Part shown: positions 52,941 to 62,146 of the stretch, piece by piece
Layout: each line of letters starts with the position of its first letter
Numbering within the stretch: position 1 is the first letter of the stretch
Assembly: GCA_014867205.1 (NCBI GenBank)
Contig: WGUO01000014.1
Span: forward strand, 26,118-90,117
Direction of reading: 5' to 3'
Source: Muribaculaceae bacterium
GTDB taxonomy: Bacteria; Bacteroidota; Bacteroidia; Bacteroidales; Muribaculaceae
DNA length: 64,000 bases
Notes under the pieces: model-generated
Seen by the model: only the letters and a program-made list of their open reading frames with translations
Told to the model about the DNA's origin: nothing
Databases searched by the model: none
Made by a program: the position numbers and the translations under genes

Positions 52941-53028
52941 CAAAATAAAAAGTCTACCCCTTTTCCCAAAGAGATAGACCGAAACCTTAATCTTAATTTA
53001 ATACTATGAAAAACACACTGCAAATATA
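52941..53028 (-). ncRNA. Short promoter-to-terminator RNA unit, copy 3 of 3 (upstream of rbr)
   Basis: Minus strand: -7 box TATATTTG (53028-53021), GTTTTTCATAGTATTAAATT, AAGGTT, then a 12-bp hairpin with two G.U pairs (52979-52952, loop GGGA) and TTTTTATTTT. Predicted transcript about 75 nt. Same layout as copies 1 and 2 but with a hairpin of different sequence. It may be a stand-alone RNA or an attenuated leader of rubrerythrin. Confidence 0.65.
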
Positions 53029-53167
53029 CGAAATAATCGGCATATAAATTGTATGAATTTCATACAAATTTTCAAATTTAATATTATTTAACATTTATTT
53101 ATTCATTACATAGAGTCATTCTATTTAAGCAGTTACGAATTTATTACATCCATTACACCCCCTATTT

Positions 53168-53198
53168 TTTGCAGTTTAAAACATTTTTAATACCTTTG
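53168..53198 (+). promoter_or_regulatory. Promoter of the DUF2851 gene
   Basis: TTTG (53168-53171), 19-bp spacer, TACCTTTG (53191-53198); 35 bp before the ATG. Confidence 0.75.
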
Positions 53199-53233
53199 CC
53201 GATGTCATCCTGAAGCCAAGATGCGCCGACACC

Positions 53234-54535
53234 ATGGAAATGCTCTATCAATACCTCTGGAAGTACCGTCTCCTCTCGCCCGATCTCGCCACAACCGACG
53301 GGCGCAGCGTCACGGTGCTGAATCCCGGGCGCCACAACCTCGACGCCGGCCCCGACTTCAGTGGAGCACGGCTGCGCATCGGCGGTCAGGAGTGGGCGGG
53401 AAACGTCGAGGTACATGTCCGGGCATCCGACTGGTTCAGACACGGCCATGACTCAGATCCGGCCTACGGCAATGTGATACTGCATGTCGTCGGCGTCAAC
53501 GATGCCCGCATTCCAGACGGCCAGGGAGGCTTCATACCACAGCTTACAGCGACCTTCCCCGAGCAGTTCGTGGCTCTTTACGCCCGTCTGGCAGAAAAGA
53601 TCTCGGATGTGGAGTGCGCGGACCTGCTGCCCTCTCTCCCTCCGCTTGCCGTAACGTCATGGCTTGACATCCTGGCCGTGGAGCGGATGCAGCAGAAGTC
53701 GCAGCGTGTGCTCGACACGCTCGCCCAGGTCGAGGGTGACTGGGAACGCACCTGCTTCATTACTCTGGCCCGTGCCCTCGGCTTCGGTCTCAACGCAGAA
53801 CCGCTCGAGATGCTCGCACGTTCTGTTCCGCTGAAGTTCCTGGCAAGACACTCCGACGATATCGTGCAGCTCGAAGCCCTACTGCTCGGTCAGGCCGGCC
53901 TACTCGACACATCCATCCATATCTTCGACGAGTATTACCAGTTGCTCTGCCGGGAGTATTTCTTTCTGGCCCGCAAGTATGGCCTGAAGCCTCTGCGACG
54001 CGACATATGGAAATTCGCCCGCACACGCCCGCAGAACTTCCCAATCCGCCGAATCGCCATGCTGGCCCAGTCAGTCTCAGGCGGATTCTCGCTTCTCTCC
54101 CGAATTCTGGAGACACGCCCCGACAGCGAATCGCTCGCCCCTCTGTTCGACTGGCGCCTCTCTGAATACTGGGCCACCCATATCGACTTCGACCAGCCCG
54201 GCACACGCCTGCCTATGACTCTCTCCCACGACAATATCACGCTGCTGCTGATCAATCTTGTGGCTCCCATGCTTTATGCCCATGGAGCCTCAAGGAGCGA
54301 CCCCGATTTCGCAGAACGTGGCCTTGACCTCTGGCGTGACCTCGAGCCGGAGAACAATTCAATCATCAGAAGATGGACTGCCGCAGGAATCCCCTGCACC
54401 TCCGCCACCGACTCCCAGGCACTCTTACAGTTGCGCAGGGAATATTGCGACCGTAGCCGGTGCCTTGACTGCAGGTTCGGCCATACGCTGCTCCGGTCCG
54501 CCTCCCACAATCCTCCGGTTTACGCCCATAAATAG
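53234..54535 (+). CDS. DUF2851 family protein
   Basis: A 433-aa protein widespread in Bacteroidetes and of unknown function. The family opening YQYLWKYRLLSPDL is present, followed by NPGRHNLDAGPDFSGARLRI and WAGNVEVHVRASDWFRHGHD. The Asp/His-rich N-terminal block resembles a metal or nuclease centre (inference), and two Cys pairs close the protein (CDRSRCLDCRFGH). It has its own strong promoter and terminator. Start ATG 53234 gives the family N-terminus; no signal peptide. Confidence 0.88.
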   Translation: MEMLYQYLWKYRLLSPDLATTDGRSVTVLNPGRHNLDAGPDFSGARLRIGGQEWAGNVEVHVRASDWFRHGHDSDPAYGNVILHVVGVNDARIPDGQGGFIPQLTATFPEQFVALYARLAEKISDVECADLLPSLPPLAVTSWLDILAVERMQQKSQRVLDTLAQVEGDWERTCFITLARALGFGLNAEPLEMLARSVPLKFLARHSDDIVQLEALLLGQAGLLDTSIHIFDEYYQLLCREYFFLARKYGLKPLRRDIWKFARTRPQNFPIRRIAMLAQSVSGGFSLLSRILETRPDSESLAPLFDWRLSEYWATHIDFDQPGTRLPMTLSHDNITLLLINLVAPMLYAHGASRSDPDFAERGLDLWRDLEPENNSIIRRWTAAGIPCTSATDSQALLQLRREYCDRSRCLDCRFGHTLLRSASHNPPVYAHK

Positions 54536-54579
54536 TACTGAAATTACCGGGCCTGACATTTTGACAGAAGAGCACCTCA

Positions 54580-54612
54580 AAAGGACCCGTAACGAAATAC
54601 GAGTCCTTTCAT
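54580..54612 (+). terminator. Intrinsic terminator of the DUF2851 gene
   Basis: Stem AAAGGAC-C-CGTA / TACG-A-GTCCTTT with one internal mismatch, then CATTTTG. Confidence 0.75.
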
Positions 54613-54826
54613 TTTGTATAATTTTATCCCATAATTCACAATTTTTAAGCACTAAAAGTCAAAATCAGCAAATTTTCTTCTGAACAAATATTAATTTTAA
54701 TACTTTATTGAGCAAATAATATCAATAAACGCAAATTTAATCTTTATGCTTGACTTTCGTTCGTTAAAATATCATAATGATTAAAATTTTCTTGCAAAAA
54801 TATTTTTTTGTTACGCGAATTTGTAT

Positions 54827-54908
54827 TAACTTTGCAGCGTGTTTTTCATGGTATTAGATTTAAGGTTAGAGGATTAGTTGTCGTGAGACAATTAATCTTT
54901 TTCTTTTT
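54827..54908 (+). ncRNA. Short promoter-to-terminator RNA unit, copy 2 of 3
   Basis: -7 box TAACTTTG (54827-54834), GTTTTTCATGGTATTAGATT, AAGGTTA, hairpin GATTAGTTGTC / GACAATTAATC (54872-54897, one G.U, loop GTGA), then TTTTTCTTTTT. Predicted transcript about 70 nt. A TTTG 16 bp upstream (54807-54810) may be its -33 element. The flippase gene downstream has a separate promoter. Confidence 0.7.
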
Positions 54909-55116
54909 ACCCAGACTTTCAATACATTACACCTCCCATTCCATAATCAGCGCCTACCGGGGACCCCTTTTTTCATCATATATCCGGGCATTCTCTGACA
55001 GAAATTAGAGGCACACCTGATAAGGCACACAAAAACATCAATCCGACCCTACCGAAAAATCCGGACAATCCAGGGCCTTCAGACTCTCATATCAGGTAAT
55101 TCATGCTGCCGTTGCC

Positions 55117-55147
55117 TTGTAATATCCTTATTTTTATTGTAAATTTG
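55117..55147 (+). promoter_or_regulatory. Promoter of the flippase gene
   Basis: TTG (55117-55119), 20-bp spacer, TAAATTTG (55140-55147); 28 bp before the ATG. Confidence 0.7.
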
Positions 55148-55175
55148 CAAAAGGGAATCCGACCCGGCACATCAC

Positions 55176-56636
55176 ATGGCAACTGAAAAGAACGAAAACA
55201 GTTACAGGAACATCCTTAAGGGTACGTCGATTTTCGGCGGTGTCCAGATATTTCAGATTCTTATCAATCTGATTCGGGGCAAGTTCGTGGCCATGCTCCT
55301 CGGCCCCTCGGGAATGGGATTCTCCTCGATGTACACATCGGCGTCAAACACGATCTCGCAGTTCTCCTCATTGGGACTCAATCTTGCATTTGTCAAGGAG
55401 GTCGCCGCGAACAAGGAGAAACCGTCGTCGCTTGCGCATGTTCTATACGTGGCCGGCATCATGATTCGCCTCACGGCGCTCATCGGCGCACTGGCATGCC
55501 TCGTTCTCTCGCCCATGCTGAGCCGCTGGTCATTCGGCTCAGACGAATATACATGGCAGTTCGTATTGCTCTCGGTCGCCGTTTTCCTGACCGTCGCGAG
55601 CATGGGACAGGCATCCCTGCTGCAAGGCATGCACAAGATGAAACTCCTGTCGCTCACATCGCTGACCGGTGCGATCAGCGGCCTTGTGGCCGGCGTCCCC
55701 CTCTATTATTTCTTCGGAACGAGAGGCATCGTGCCCGCAATGATAGTCCTGAGCCTGACAACCTGGGGCTTCTATACATATGGCTTGCGAAAGGCCACAG
55801 GCCGAAGCCGCATAAGGTTCGACCGCGCGACCCATCTCCCGATGATGCGCCGCATGTTCTCGCTCGGCATCATCCTGCTGGCGGCAAACCTAATCAACTC
55901 AACCTGCACCTATCTGATCAATATATTTATCCGCACTCATGGCGATATCGCAGATGTCGGGCTCTTCAATGCCGCCAACAGCATCACGCTGCAGTATGCC
56001 GGAGTCGTGTTCACGGCAATGGCCCTCGATTATTTTCCCCGTCTTACTGCGGCCGCCGGCGACATGCGACGCATGAGCGTCATCATCAACCGACAGATGG
56101 TTACCGTCGCGCTTATCGCGACTCCCCTCTCGATTCTGCTGGTGGCATCCGCGCCTATCGTGATACGCCTGCTGCTGACCACCGAGTTCCTGCCCGTGAC
56201 GGGACTGATGCGCTGGCTCGGAATCAGCATACTGCTCAAGGCGATCGCATACCCGCTCGGCTATATCACGTTTGCCAACAACAACCGGCGGCTCTTCTTC
56301 TGGCTTGAGGCTGTCGCCTGCAATGTGCTCTATATATCCCTCTCTATTGTTTTCTATTATTATTTCGGACTCGCCGGACTGGGTTACGCAGCCGTCACCG
56401 AACAGGCAGCCTGCATCCTGCTCTATCTTGGGGTGAATTACAAGACTTACGGGTTCCGTCCCGACCGGCGTGCGCTGACCGAGACTATGCTGGCTGTAAT
56501 GCTTGGAGCGGCAGGATTCTGCACCACATTGTCAGGGGAAACTGTTCTTTCCTATTATCTGATATCGACGGTATTTCTGGTTTCGGCCGCCAGATCATTC
56601 GTCATGCTGCGCTCGCTGATGCGCTCCAGGGACTGA
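55176..56636 (+). CDS. Polysaccharide (O-antigen-type) flippase, MOP superfamily
   Basis: A 486-aa protein with about 12-14 transmembrane helices. KGTSIFGGVQIFQILINLIRGKFVAMLLGPSGMGFSSMY at the N-terminus is typical of Wzx-like members of the MOP/MATE superfamily, which move lipid-linked oligosaccharides across the inner membrane. No full polysaccharide locus is present here; a GT2 glycosyltransferase lies 6.4 kb away. The substrate glycan is unknown. Its own promoter lies 28 bp upstream. Confidence 0.85.
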   Translation: MATEKNENSYRNILKGTSIFGGVQIFQILINLIRGKFVAMLLGPSGMGFSSMYTSASNTISQFSSLGLNLAFVKEVAANKEKPSSLAHVLYVAGIMIRLTALIGALACLVLSPMLSRWSFGSDEYTWQFVLLSVAVFLTVASMGQASLLQGMHKMKLLSLTSLTGAISGLVAGVPLYYFFGTRGIVPAMIVLSLTTWGFYTYGLRKATGRSRIRFDRATHLPMMRRMFSLGIILLAANLINSTCTYLINIFIRTHGDIADVGLFNAANSITLQYAGVVFTAMALDYFPRLTAAAGDMRRMSVIINRQMVTVALIATPLSILLVASAPIVIRLLLTTEFLPVTGLMRWLGISILLKAIAYPLGYITFANNNRRLFFWLEAVACNVLYISLSIVFYYYFGLAGLGYAAVTEQAACILLYLGVNYKTYGFRPDRRALTETMLAVMLGAAGFCTTLSGETVLSYYLISTVFLVSAARSFVMLRSLMRSRD

Positions 56637-56657
56637 GCACGGAGACTCCATCGACAT

Positions 56658-56672
56658 TACGGCATAGCCGTA
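56658..56672. terminator. Small hairpin between convergent genes
   Basis: TACGGC-ATA-GCCGTA; short stem, no T-tract, weak candidate. Confidence 0.3.
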
Positions 56673-56688
56673 TCATAGGCTGTCGAAC

Positions 56689-57633
56689 TTATAATTCCAG
56701 CAGATAGCGGGAATAGACCGTGCCGGTCGCCCCGTAGGAATATTTCTGTCTCAGCAGCCCGGAATTGAGATAAAGCCCGTGGTTCTCGTTTGAGATTCCG
56801 AAATCAAAGTAATCCCTGTGGGCATAGGTCTCTGTGATCAGTTTATGAAAAAGCGGAGTGAGCAGGTTCAGCTCGCGCCCCCGGGGTGTGGTTGCGATAT
56901 ATTGCGCGTGAGCCACCCGGCCCGTATCGTATACGCAGACCCCGGCCTGCATCTCTCCGTCAAGCAGGGTGACAAAAAAACGTATATTTTCGGAAAACCG
57001 AGATGCCAGCAGCCTCATCTCATCGGCTGTGTGGACAGGCTCGGTGTCGTGCCGCTCGCGAAGGCAGGCCGACAGCATTGCCATGAAACCGTCAATATCG
57101 GCTGTCTCGGTAACCACGGGCTCCAGTCTCGCGGCCTTGGCCAGATGCCGCCGCTGCTGCTGGTTGAATGTTCCGGGATTCCTCAGGTCTATCGTTGCGC
57201 TCAGGTTGCGCTCAGTGAGGCGTGCGCCAAGCCTGAAGAGCGCGTACTCATCCTCCTGCGAGGGGCGTGAGGCGTATATGTATGGCACCGGCTTATAGTC
57301 CAGAGCCTTTATGCCGGAAGACCGCCATTCGCAGCATGCCTGCCTGAATATGTCAAGCAGGTCCGAGCCATCGAGATGCGCCGGCGGGAGAACCCATCCG
57401 CCGTAAGTCAGTCCGCCGTGTGACTGCAGCGTTCCCTCCCTGACGATATTGGCTGGAAGGAGGGCCATCAGGCGGTTACCCTTGAAGGCAAGCCATGAAC
57501 AGTCGGCAAACCTGTCGGCATGATAGTCCATATAGTCTCTCTCGAGCAGAAAGGTGCCGTTGCGCGAGGCGTGCACGAAGTCGTTCCACATTCCGGCCAG
57601 CGAGGCGTCATAGCGCCTTATGCTCCATTTCAT
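56689..57633 (-). CDS. GNAT/FemAB-like acyltransferase
   Basis: 314 aa from the ATG at 57633, whose ATGA overlaps the TGA of the envC-like gene; two upstream in-frame ATGs lie further inside that gene. The fold is double-GNAT: SWLAFKGNRLMALLPANIVREG in the first half and RFFVTLLDGEMQAGVCVYDTGRVAHAQYIATTP in the second, as in FemAB/BioF2-like acyl- or aminoacyltransferases. Such enzymes modify cell-envelope precursors or small molecules. It is the last gene of the dut-TPR-DUF4292-EnvC operon, which supports an envelope-related role (inference). Confidence 0.75.
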   Translation of the reverse strand: MKWSIRRYDASLAGMWNDFVHASRNGTFLLERDYMDYHADRFADCSWLAFKGNRLMALLPANIVREGTLQSHGGLTYGGWVLPPAHLDGSDLLDIFRQACCEWRSSGIKALDYKPVPYIYASRPSQEDEYALFRLGARLTERNLSATIDLRNPGTFNQQQRRHLAKAARLEPVVTETADIDGFMAMLSACLRERHDTEPVHTADEMRLLASRFSENIRFFVTLLDGEMQAGVCVYDTGRVAHAQYIATTPRGRELNLLTPLFHKLITETYAHRDYFDFGISNENHGLYLNSGLLRQKYSYGATGTVYSRYLLEL

Positions 57634-59432
57634 CGTATCCATGACATGGGATTCTGCTTGTCGCGGTTTTTCCACACCTCGAAGTGGATGAGTCCATGTC
57701 CGGGATTATCCTCGTCGGCTGCGACGCGCCCGAGATTCTGACCCTGACCGACCGTATCTCCAACTTTGACGGCGGCCTGCGAGATGTTCCCGTAGACTGT
57801 GTAGTAACCGCCATGGTTCACTATGATGACAGTGGCGTATCCGGGAATCATGTATACACCTGACACCTTGCCGGCGTAGACAGCCTGTGCCGATGCACCC
57901 GAGGCCACCTCCGCGTCAATGCCTGGGTTGTCATAGGTGACATTGGGCATGTCGGGCAATGAGTGAGTGCCGAACTGGCTTGTGACACGGAAGGGTCCTG
58001 CCACCGGACGCGGCAGCGCACCGCGCATCGACGCGAAATTGCCTCCGGCTGCAGGGGTTGCGGCCTTTGCCGCTGTTTTTGGAGAGGGTTTCTCGACATT
58101 ACCGGTTGCCGAAGGTGAGGCTTTCTGATTTCTGGGCCTGCGCCGGCGCGCCTCGGCGTACGTCACCTCTCGGCCTTTGTCGAGATTCTGATCAACTTCT
58201 TCCCGGCTCTTCTTATTATTTTTCTTCTTATTTTCCTTTTTATTCTCTTTCTTGGCCGGCTGCTTTTGTTTCTTCTCCTTTGCCGGTTTGGTCTTTACAG
58301 GGGTCTCGCTCTTGGCCGGCTTTGCTGTCTGTTCCGCCTTCTCTTCTGCCGCCTTCTCCCTGTTGTTCTGGGCAATCAGGTTCTGCTGCTCGCGTGCCTG
58401 ACGCTCTGCCTCCTCTCTCTCCAGACGCTGAGCCTCGGCTCTTGCGCGTTCCTGACGTTCAGCCTCGGCGAGTTGCTGTGCCTTACGCTCGGCGAGTAAC
58501 TGAGCCTGCCGCTCGGCCTCGGCCTTGCGCTGTTCCTCGGCGATGAGGGCTGCCACACGGCTTTTCAACTGATTGGCCTCGGCCTGCTTGTTGGCGAGGT
58601 GTGCATGCAGTGCCTGGCCGTTCTTTTTGAGTTCGACCACTATGGCATCCTGGGCGGTGTATTGAGTCTGCAGCTTGCGCTGGGCGGCCACCTGCTCAGC
58701 CAGCGCATGGTCATGCTGTGTCTTGGTCTGTGCAAGCCTTGTGGTCTCTTTCTTGAGTTGTGCCACCTGGGCTCCTATTTCCTTGCTCTGACGGTCGCGC
58801 CAGTCGGAGAACTCTCTCAGATAGCGCATGCGGCGCATGGCCTGGTTGAAACTCGACGACGAGAATATGAAGGCAAGTGTCGATTTCTGGCGTTTCTTGA
58901 CACGCATCTTCTTGACAGCCTTAAGGTATTCGGCGCGCATTCTGGCCAGATTCTTCTCCTCGGCCGCTATGCGCGTCTGCAACGTGCCTATCTGCTTCTG
59001 GAGTGCCGTGACGCGTCCGCCGGCCTCGGCCACCCTCTTCTTTCCGTCGTTGATATCGCTCTCAAGGCGCCCGAGCTCACTGAGGCTGCGGCGCACGGCA
59101 AGGTCATTTTCCCTAATCTGCTCTCGGGTCTGCTGTATCTCACGCTGGGTGGCCTCCTGACGGCGGCGCACCTCTTCGGCGGTCTCGGCGCGTCCCGACA
59201 CACCGGTCTTTTTCTTGCCACGGCTCTTGGCCGATTTACCTGATCCCTTCTTTGATGCCCTCGCTGATGGTTTTGTATTCTTCTTGCCTGCGCCACTCTT
59301 CTTCCGGCTGTCGGATGTCTTTGAGACCGCGGGGGCTGAAGATGTCTCACCTGCGAAGGTTGCCGGAACGGTCACCGTCGCAAGTATCGAAATCAGCAAT
59401 ATGGTCAGTGTTATTATGGAAAACTTCTTCAT
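57630..59432 (-). CDS. EnvC-like murein hydrolase activator with degenerate LytM domain
   Basis: A 600-aa exported protein: signal peptide (PATFA, about residue 27), a basic Lys/Ala/Ser-rich segment, a long coiled coil (about 85-365), a Lys-rich linker, and a C-terminal LytM/M23 domain (about 475-600). The metal ligands are lost: where active M23 enzymes have HxGxD there is NPGID, and the HxH position reads GLIHFEVW. That matches EnvC, which activates amidases instead of cutting peptidoglycan. It overlaps the downstream GNAT gene by 4 bp and follows DUF4292, so this operon probably serves cell-wall processing at division. Confidence 0.87.
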   Translation of the reverse strand: MKKFSIITLTILLISILATVTVPATFAGETSSAPAVSKTSDSRKKSGAGKKNTKPSARASKKGSGKSAKSRGKKKTGVSGRAETAEEVRRRQEATQREIQQTREQIRENDLAVRRSLSELGRLESDINDGKKRVAEAGGRVTALQKQIGTLQTRIAAEEKNLARMRAEYLKAVKKMRVKKRQKSTLAFIFSSSSFNQAMRRMRYLREFSDWRDRQSKEIGAQVAQLKKETTRLAQTKTQHDHALAEQVAAQRKLQTQYTAQDAIVVELKKNGQALHAHLANKQAEANQLKSRVAALIAEEQRKAEAERQAQLLAERKAQQLAEAERQERARAEAQRLEREEAERQAREQQNLIAQNNREKAAEEKAEQTAKPAKSETPVKTKPAKEKKQKQPAKKENKKENKKKNNKKSREEVDQNLDKGREVTYAEARRRRPRNQKASPSATGNVEKPSPKTAAKAATPAAGGNFASMRGALPRPVAGPFRVTSQFGTHSLPDMPNVTYDNPGIDAEVASGASAQAVYAGKVSGVYMIPGYATVIIVNHGGYYTVYGNISQAAVKVGDTVGQGQNLGRVAADEDNPGHGLIHFEVWKNRDKQNPMSWIR

Positions 59433-59449
59433 CTTGGTCCTCTCATTGG

Positions 59450-60217
59450 TTATCTCAGCGTACGGATGAACTCTTTCAGTCCAAGCTGACGGTAATTGGT
59501 CAGTTTAATGGGCGACATCGGGCTACCACCCCACTTGACAGATGTGAAATCGAGCGATGCTTCAAATTTCTTTCCCTTTGGCCTGTCAAGTTCTATCTCC
59601 ATCTGCAATCCCCGGTTCTGATAGGAGTACAGGATCTGAAGGGTGCCTTTCCCGGCCATTGCGGCCATAAGGGCGCGTGTCTTAGAGTCCTGGCTTACCA
59701 GGTAGCCGTAGTTGAACGGTATCACTCCCGGGTCGAGCTGAGGCAGCAGCATCCAGTTCCCCTCCCCGTCTTCCTCGACATCGAATGTCGCGCTGTTGCC
59801 GGAGGATAACTCGCCGTCACCCAGCAGGACCACCCTGGCCAGAAAAAGACTCTGGAGGTCGCCCAGCGCGCCGGGATACATGTCGAACAGACGCGCGGCC
59901 GACTCGCGGCAGTACGTGCGCTTAAGTTTATTTACAGCCAGAAACTCATCTTTTGTTATCTGTATACGCCCTACCTCGCCGACAAATGGCGCGCGGACCG
60001 ACAGCTGCAACAGTGAGTCGCGCACCATATATATCTTCACGGTCGGCGTCAGCGGAAGTTTCTCATATTTGAGTTTGCCGCTGAATTCGGCTGTGCTCCA
60101 GGGCTGATAACTGCGCACTATATCATCGATTACCGGATCGGTTATCTGCTGGGCCCGTGTGCCGAGCACACAGCCCAGAATCGTTATAACGGTAATTATA
60201 AGACTTCTTGTCTTCAT
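59450..60217 (-). CDS. DUF4292 envelope protein
   Basis: A 255-aa exported protein with a signal peptide (LGTRA, about residue 22), then the LolA/LolB-like strand-rich fold of DUF4292: FSGKLKYEKLPLTPTVKIYMVRDSLLQLSVRAPFVGEVGRIQITKDEFLAVNKLKRTY in segments, and QILYSYQNRGLQMEIELDRP later. No lipobox. A role in lipid or lipoprotein handling at the outer membrane is suggested by the fold only. Its start overlaps the TPR gene's stop by 4 bp, and the EnvC-like gene follows 17 bp later. Confidence 0.82.
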   Translation of the reverse strand: MKTRSLIITVITILGCVLGTRAQQITDPVIDDIVRSYQPWSTAEFSGKLKYEKLPLTPTVKIYMVRDSLLQLSVRAPFVGEVGRIQITKDEFLAVNKLKRTYCRESAARLFDMYPGALGDLQSLFLARVVLLGDGELSSGNSATFDVEEDGEGNWMLLPQLDPGVIPFNYGYLVSQDSKTRALMAAMAGKGTLQILYSYQNRGLQMEIELDRPKGKKFEASLDFTSVKWGGSPMSPIKLTNYRQLGLKEFIRTLR

Positions 60218-62088
60218 ATCTCTTCGTTCTTATCATTCGCGTGCTCCTCTTTCAATTCCGGGAACTTCGATTCCGCCTCACTGACCTTTCGCTGTGTTTC
60301 CCGATATGAGGGCTCATCGGTCTCCTCGTTGTCGGTCTGCACCTTGAGTGCCTTCCTCCAGGCCTCGACAGCCTCTGCAGGCTTTCCGTTGGCGTTGAGA
60401 ATGTCTCCCATATGGTCATACAGTTCGGCCGAGGGGACACCCCCCTTTTCCACGTTCTCAAGTGCGCGCCGCTGCACCTCCTCGGCCTTCTCGTTGTCTC
60501 CCTTCAGATGACAGATCCAGGCGTAAGTGTCGAGGTATGTAGGGTTGTCAGAGTCGATTCCGCTTATCGCCTCCTCACTGAGCCGCAACGCCTTGTCGAG
60601 GTCACCCCCGTTGGTGCTCAGGAAGTAGGCATAGTTGTTCTTGGCCATCGAGTTGGAGGAGTCGAACACTATGGCGTTGTCGTATGCGCGGTAGGACTTC
60701 TCGAACTCGCCGCCGGCATGGTAGGCATCACCCATGGTAGTGAAAAGATTGCTCAGCATGTCAAGGTCATCCATCGATATATTGGCACGGACGTCGCGCA
60801 GCGACAGCAGGCTGTCTGTCTGCAGCGAGGGCTCTATGGCATGTATCATGTCGCGGTAGGTCGATATGGCGATGTCATAGCGGTCAGCCATCTGGGCCAC
60901 CGAGGCATAGAAGAACCTCAGGTTGTTGTCGGGCTGTATATGGGTCTTTGCGCGTTCATATGTCTCCAAAGCGCTCTCGGGACGCTTGTCGGCCGACTGG
61001 TATGTCATGAGTTGTCCCCAGTATGTCGCATTTGTCGGGTCGAGGTCGAGTGCATACGCAATCTGTTCCTCGGCCTCCCGGAAATTCATCTTGGCCGCGC
61101 TGTAGCGGGCAGCGAGATCGAGCACCTTCGGCTCATGCGGATACTGGTTCTGAAGCACCGAGAAGAGGTGGTCACCGCGTTTTGTGTCCTGCTTGCCGGT
61201 CATGAGCGACTGCAGATAACGGGCTACAAGCTCGGTCTTCTGCTCGAGGTCAAGATCTCCGCACAGAAGAACATCATACATCTTGGCGTCATATTTCACC
61301 GAGTCTCCCCGCTGCATGTAATAGCCGGCGATCGCCAGTTTCGCTGCTCCCGACTCCGCGTCGAGCTGCTCGGCCTGCGTGTAATATGCAAGTGCCGAGT
61401 CAGGGAGGTTGATGACATCAAACACGTTCCCCTTGAGTATACGGTATGTAGCCTGAGTAGTGTCGGAGGCGACAAGTCTCGACACCTCGCGCAATGCACC
61501 GACAGTATCCTTGTCGGCAAGCATATATGATATCTTGCGTGTGGTGATCTGCGGCTGAAGGCCCTCGATCCTCTCGTAGCGGTCTATCGACTCGACGGCA
61601 CCGGGTATGTCGTTGTTCTGCGCATGCACATCCGAAAGTTGCAGAAGAATAGTGGTGCGGTCCGGATATAGGTCATATGTACGCTCAAGCACTCTTATTG
61701 CCTCGTCGGTGTGACCGAGTTGTCCGGCGGCAAATCCGTAATACTGTGACTCATATAAGTCACCGGGATATTCCTCGACATACCTGCGCATCATGGCCAG
61801 CGAGCGGTCAAGCTCATATTCCGACTGAAGCGTGTCGATACCGACACTGAGGCGCCGTGTGCCGTAGGCCGAGGCGGCCTCAACATATTCCGGATCAGTG
61901 TCATATGCCTTCTGATAGTACTCATAGGCCGCGTCGGGATTGCCCATGGCGTCCTGATACATGCCTGCCGAGTAATAGTAGCTCGCCTTTCGTCTCGCCG
62001 CGTCATCGGCATGCACGCCGGCCCCCATCGACACGATAAGCGTGCCGAGCGCCGCCATTATTATCCTTGTCCTTGTTCTTGCTCTCAA
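60214..62088 (-). CDS. Exported TPR-repeat protein
   Basis: About 625 aa. The ORF is open to 62199, which overlaps dut; a TTG at 62088 gives the signal peptide MRARTRTRIIMAALG...HA, and an ATG at 62058 is the other option. After the signal the protein is almost all tetratricopeptide helices (for example YYYSAGMYQDAMGNPDAAYEYY, TDEAIRVLERTYDLYPDRTT, AYHAGGEFEKSYRAYDNAIV), so it is a periplasmic scaffold. It lies in the dut-TPR-DUF4292-EnvC-GNAT transcript, overlapping DUF4292 by 4 bp. The partner proteins are unknown. Confidence 0.82.
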   Translation of the reverse strand: MRARTRTRIIMAALGTLIVSMGAGVHADDAARRKASYYYSAGMYQDAMGNPDAAYEYYQKAYDTDPEYVEAASAYGTRRLSVGIDTLQSEYELDRSLAMMRRYVEEYPGDLYESQYYGFAAGQLGHTDEAIRVLERTYDLYPDRTTILLQLSDVHAQNNDIPGAVESIDRYERIEGLQPQITTRKISYMLADKDTVGALREVSRLVASDTTQATYRILKGNVFDVINLPDSALAYYTQAEQLDAESGAAKLAIAGYYMQRGDSVKYDAKMYDVLLCGDLDLEQKTELVARYLQSLMTGKQDTKRGDHLFSVLQNQYPHEPKVLDLAARYSAAKMNFREAEEQIAYALDLDPTNATYWGQLMTYQSADKRPESALETYERAKTHIQPDNNLRFFYASVAQMADRYDIAISTYRDMIHAIEPSLQTDSLLSLRDVRANISMDDLDMLSNLFTTMGDAYHAGGEFEKSYRAYDNAIVFDSSNSMAKNNYAYFLSTNGGDLDKALRLSEEAISGIDSDNPTYLDTYAWICHLKGDNEKAEEVQRRALENVEKGGVPSAELYDHMGDILNANGKPAEAVEAWRKALKVQTDNEETDEPSYRETQRKVSEAESKFPELKEEHANDKNEEI

Positions 62089-62146
62089 TGTGTATAACTG
62101 TTTTGACGGCCAAAGGCATGAAGGCTCACGCCGCACGGCCGATATC

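Larger units (their letters stand above)
54613..55175. other. Intergenic region carrying the copy-2 RNA and the flippase promoter
   Basis: 640 bp from the DUF2851 stop to the flippase start. Apart from the terminator, the RNA unit at 54827-54908 and the promoter at 55117-55147 I see no gene; 54909-55116 holds no recognisable structure. Confidence 0.5.
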
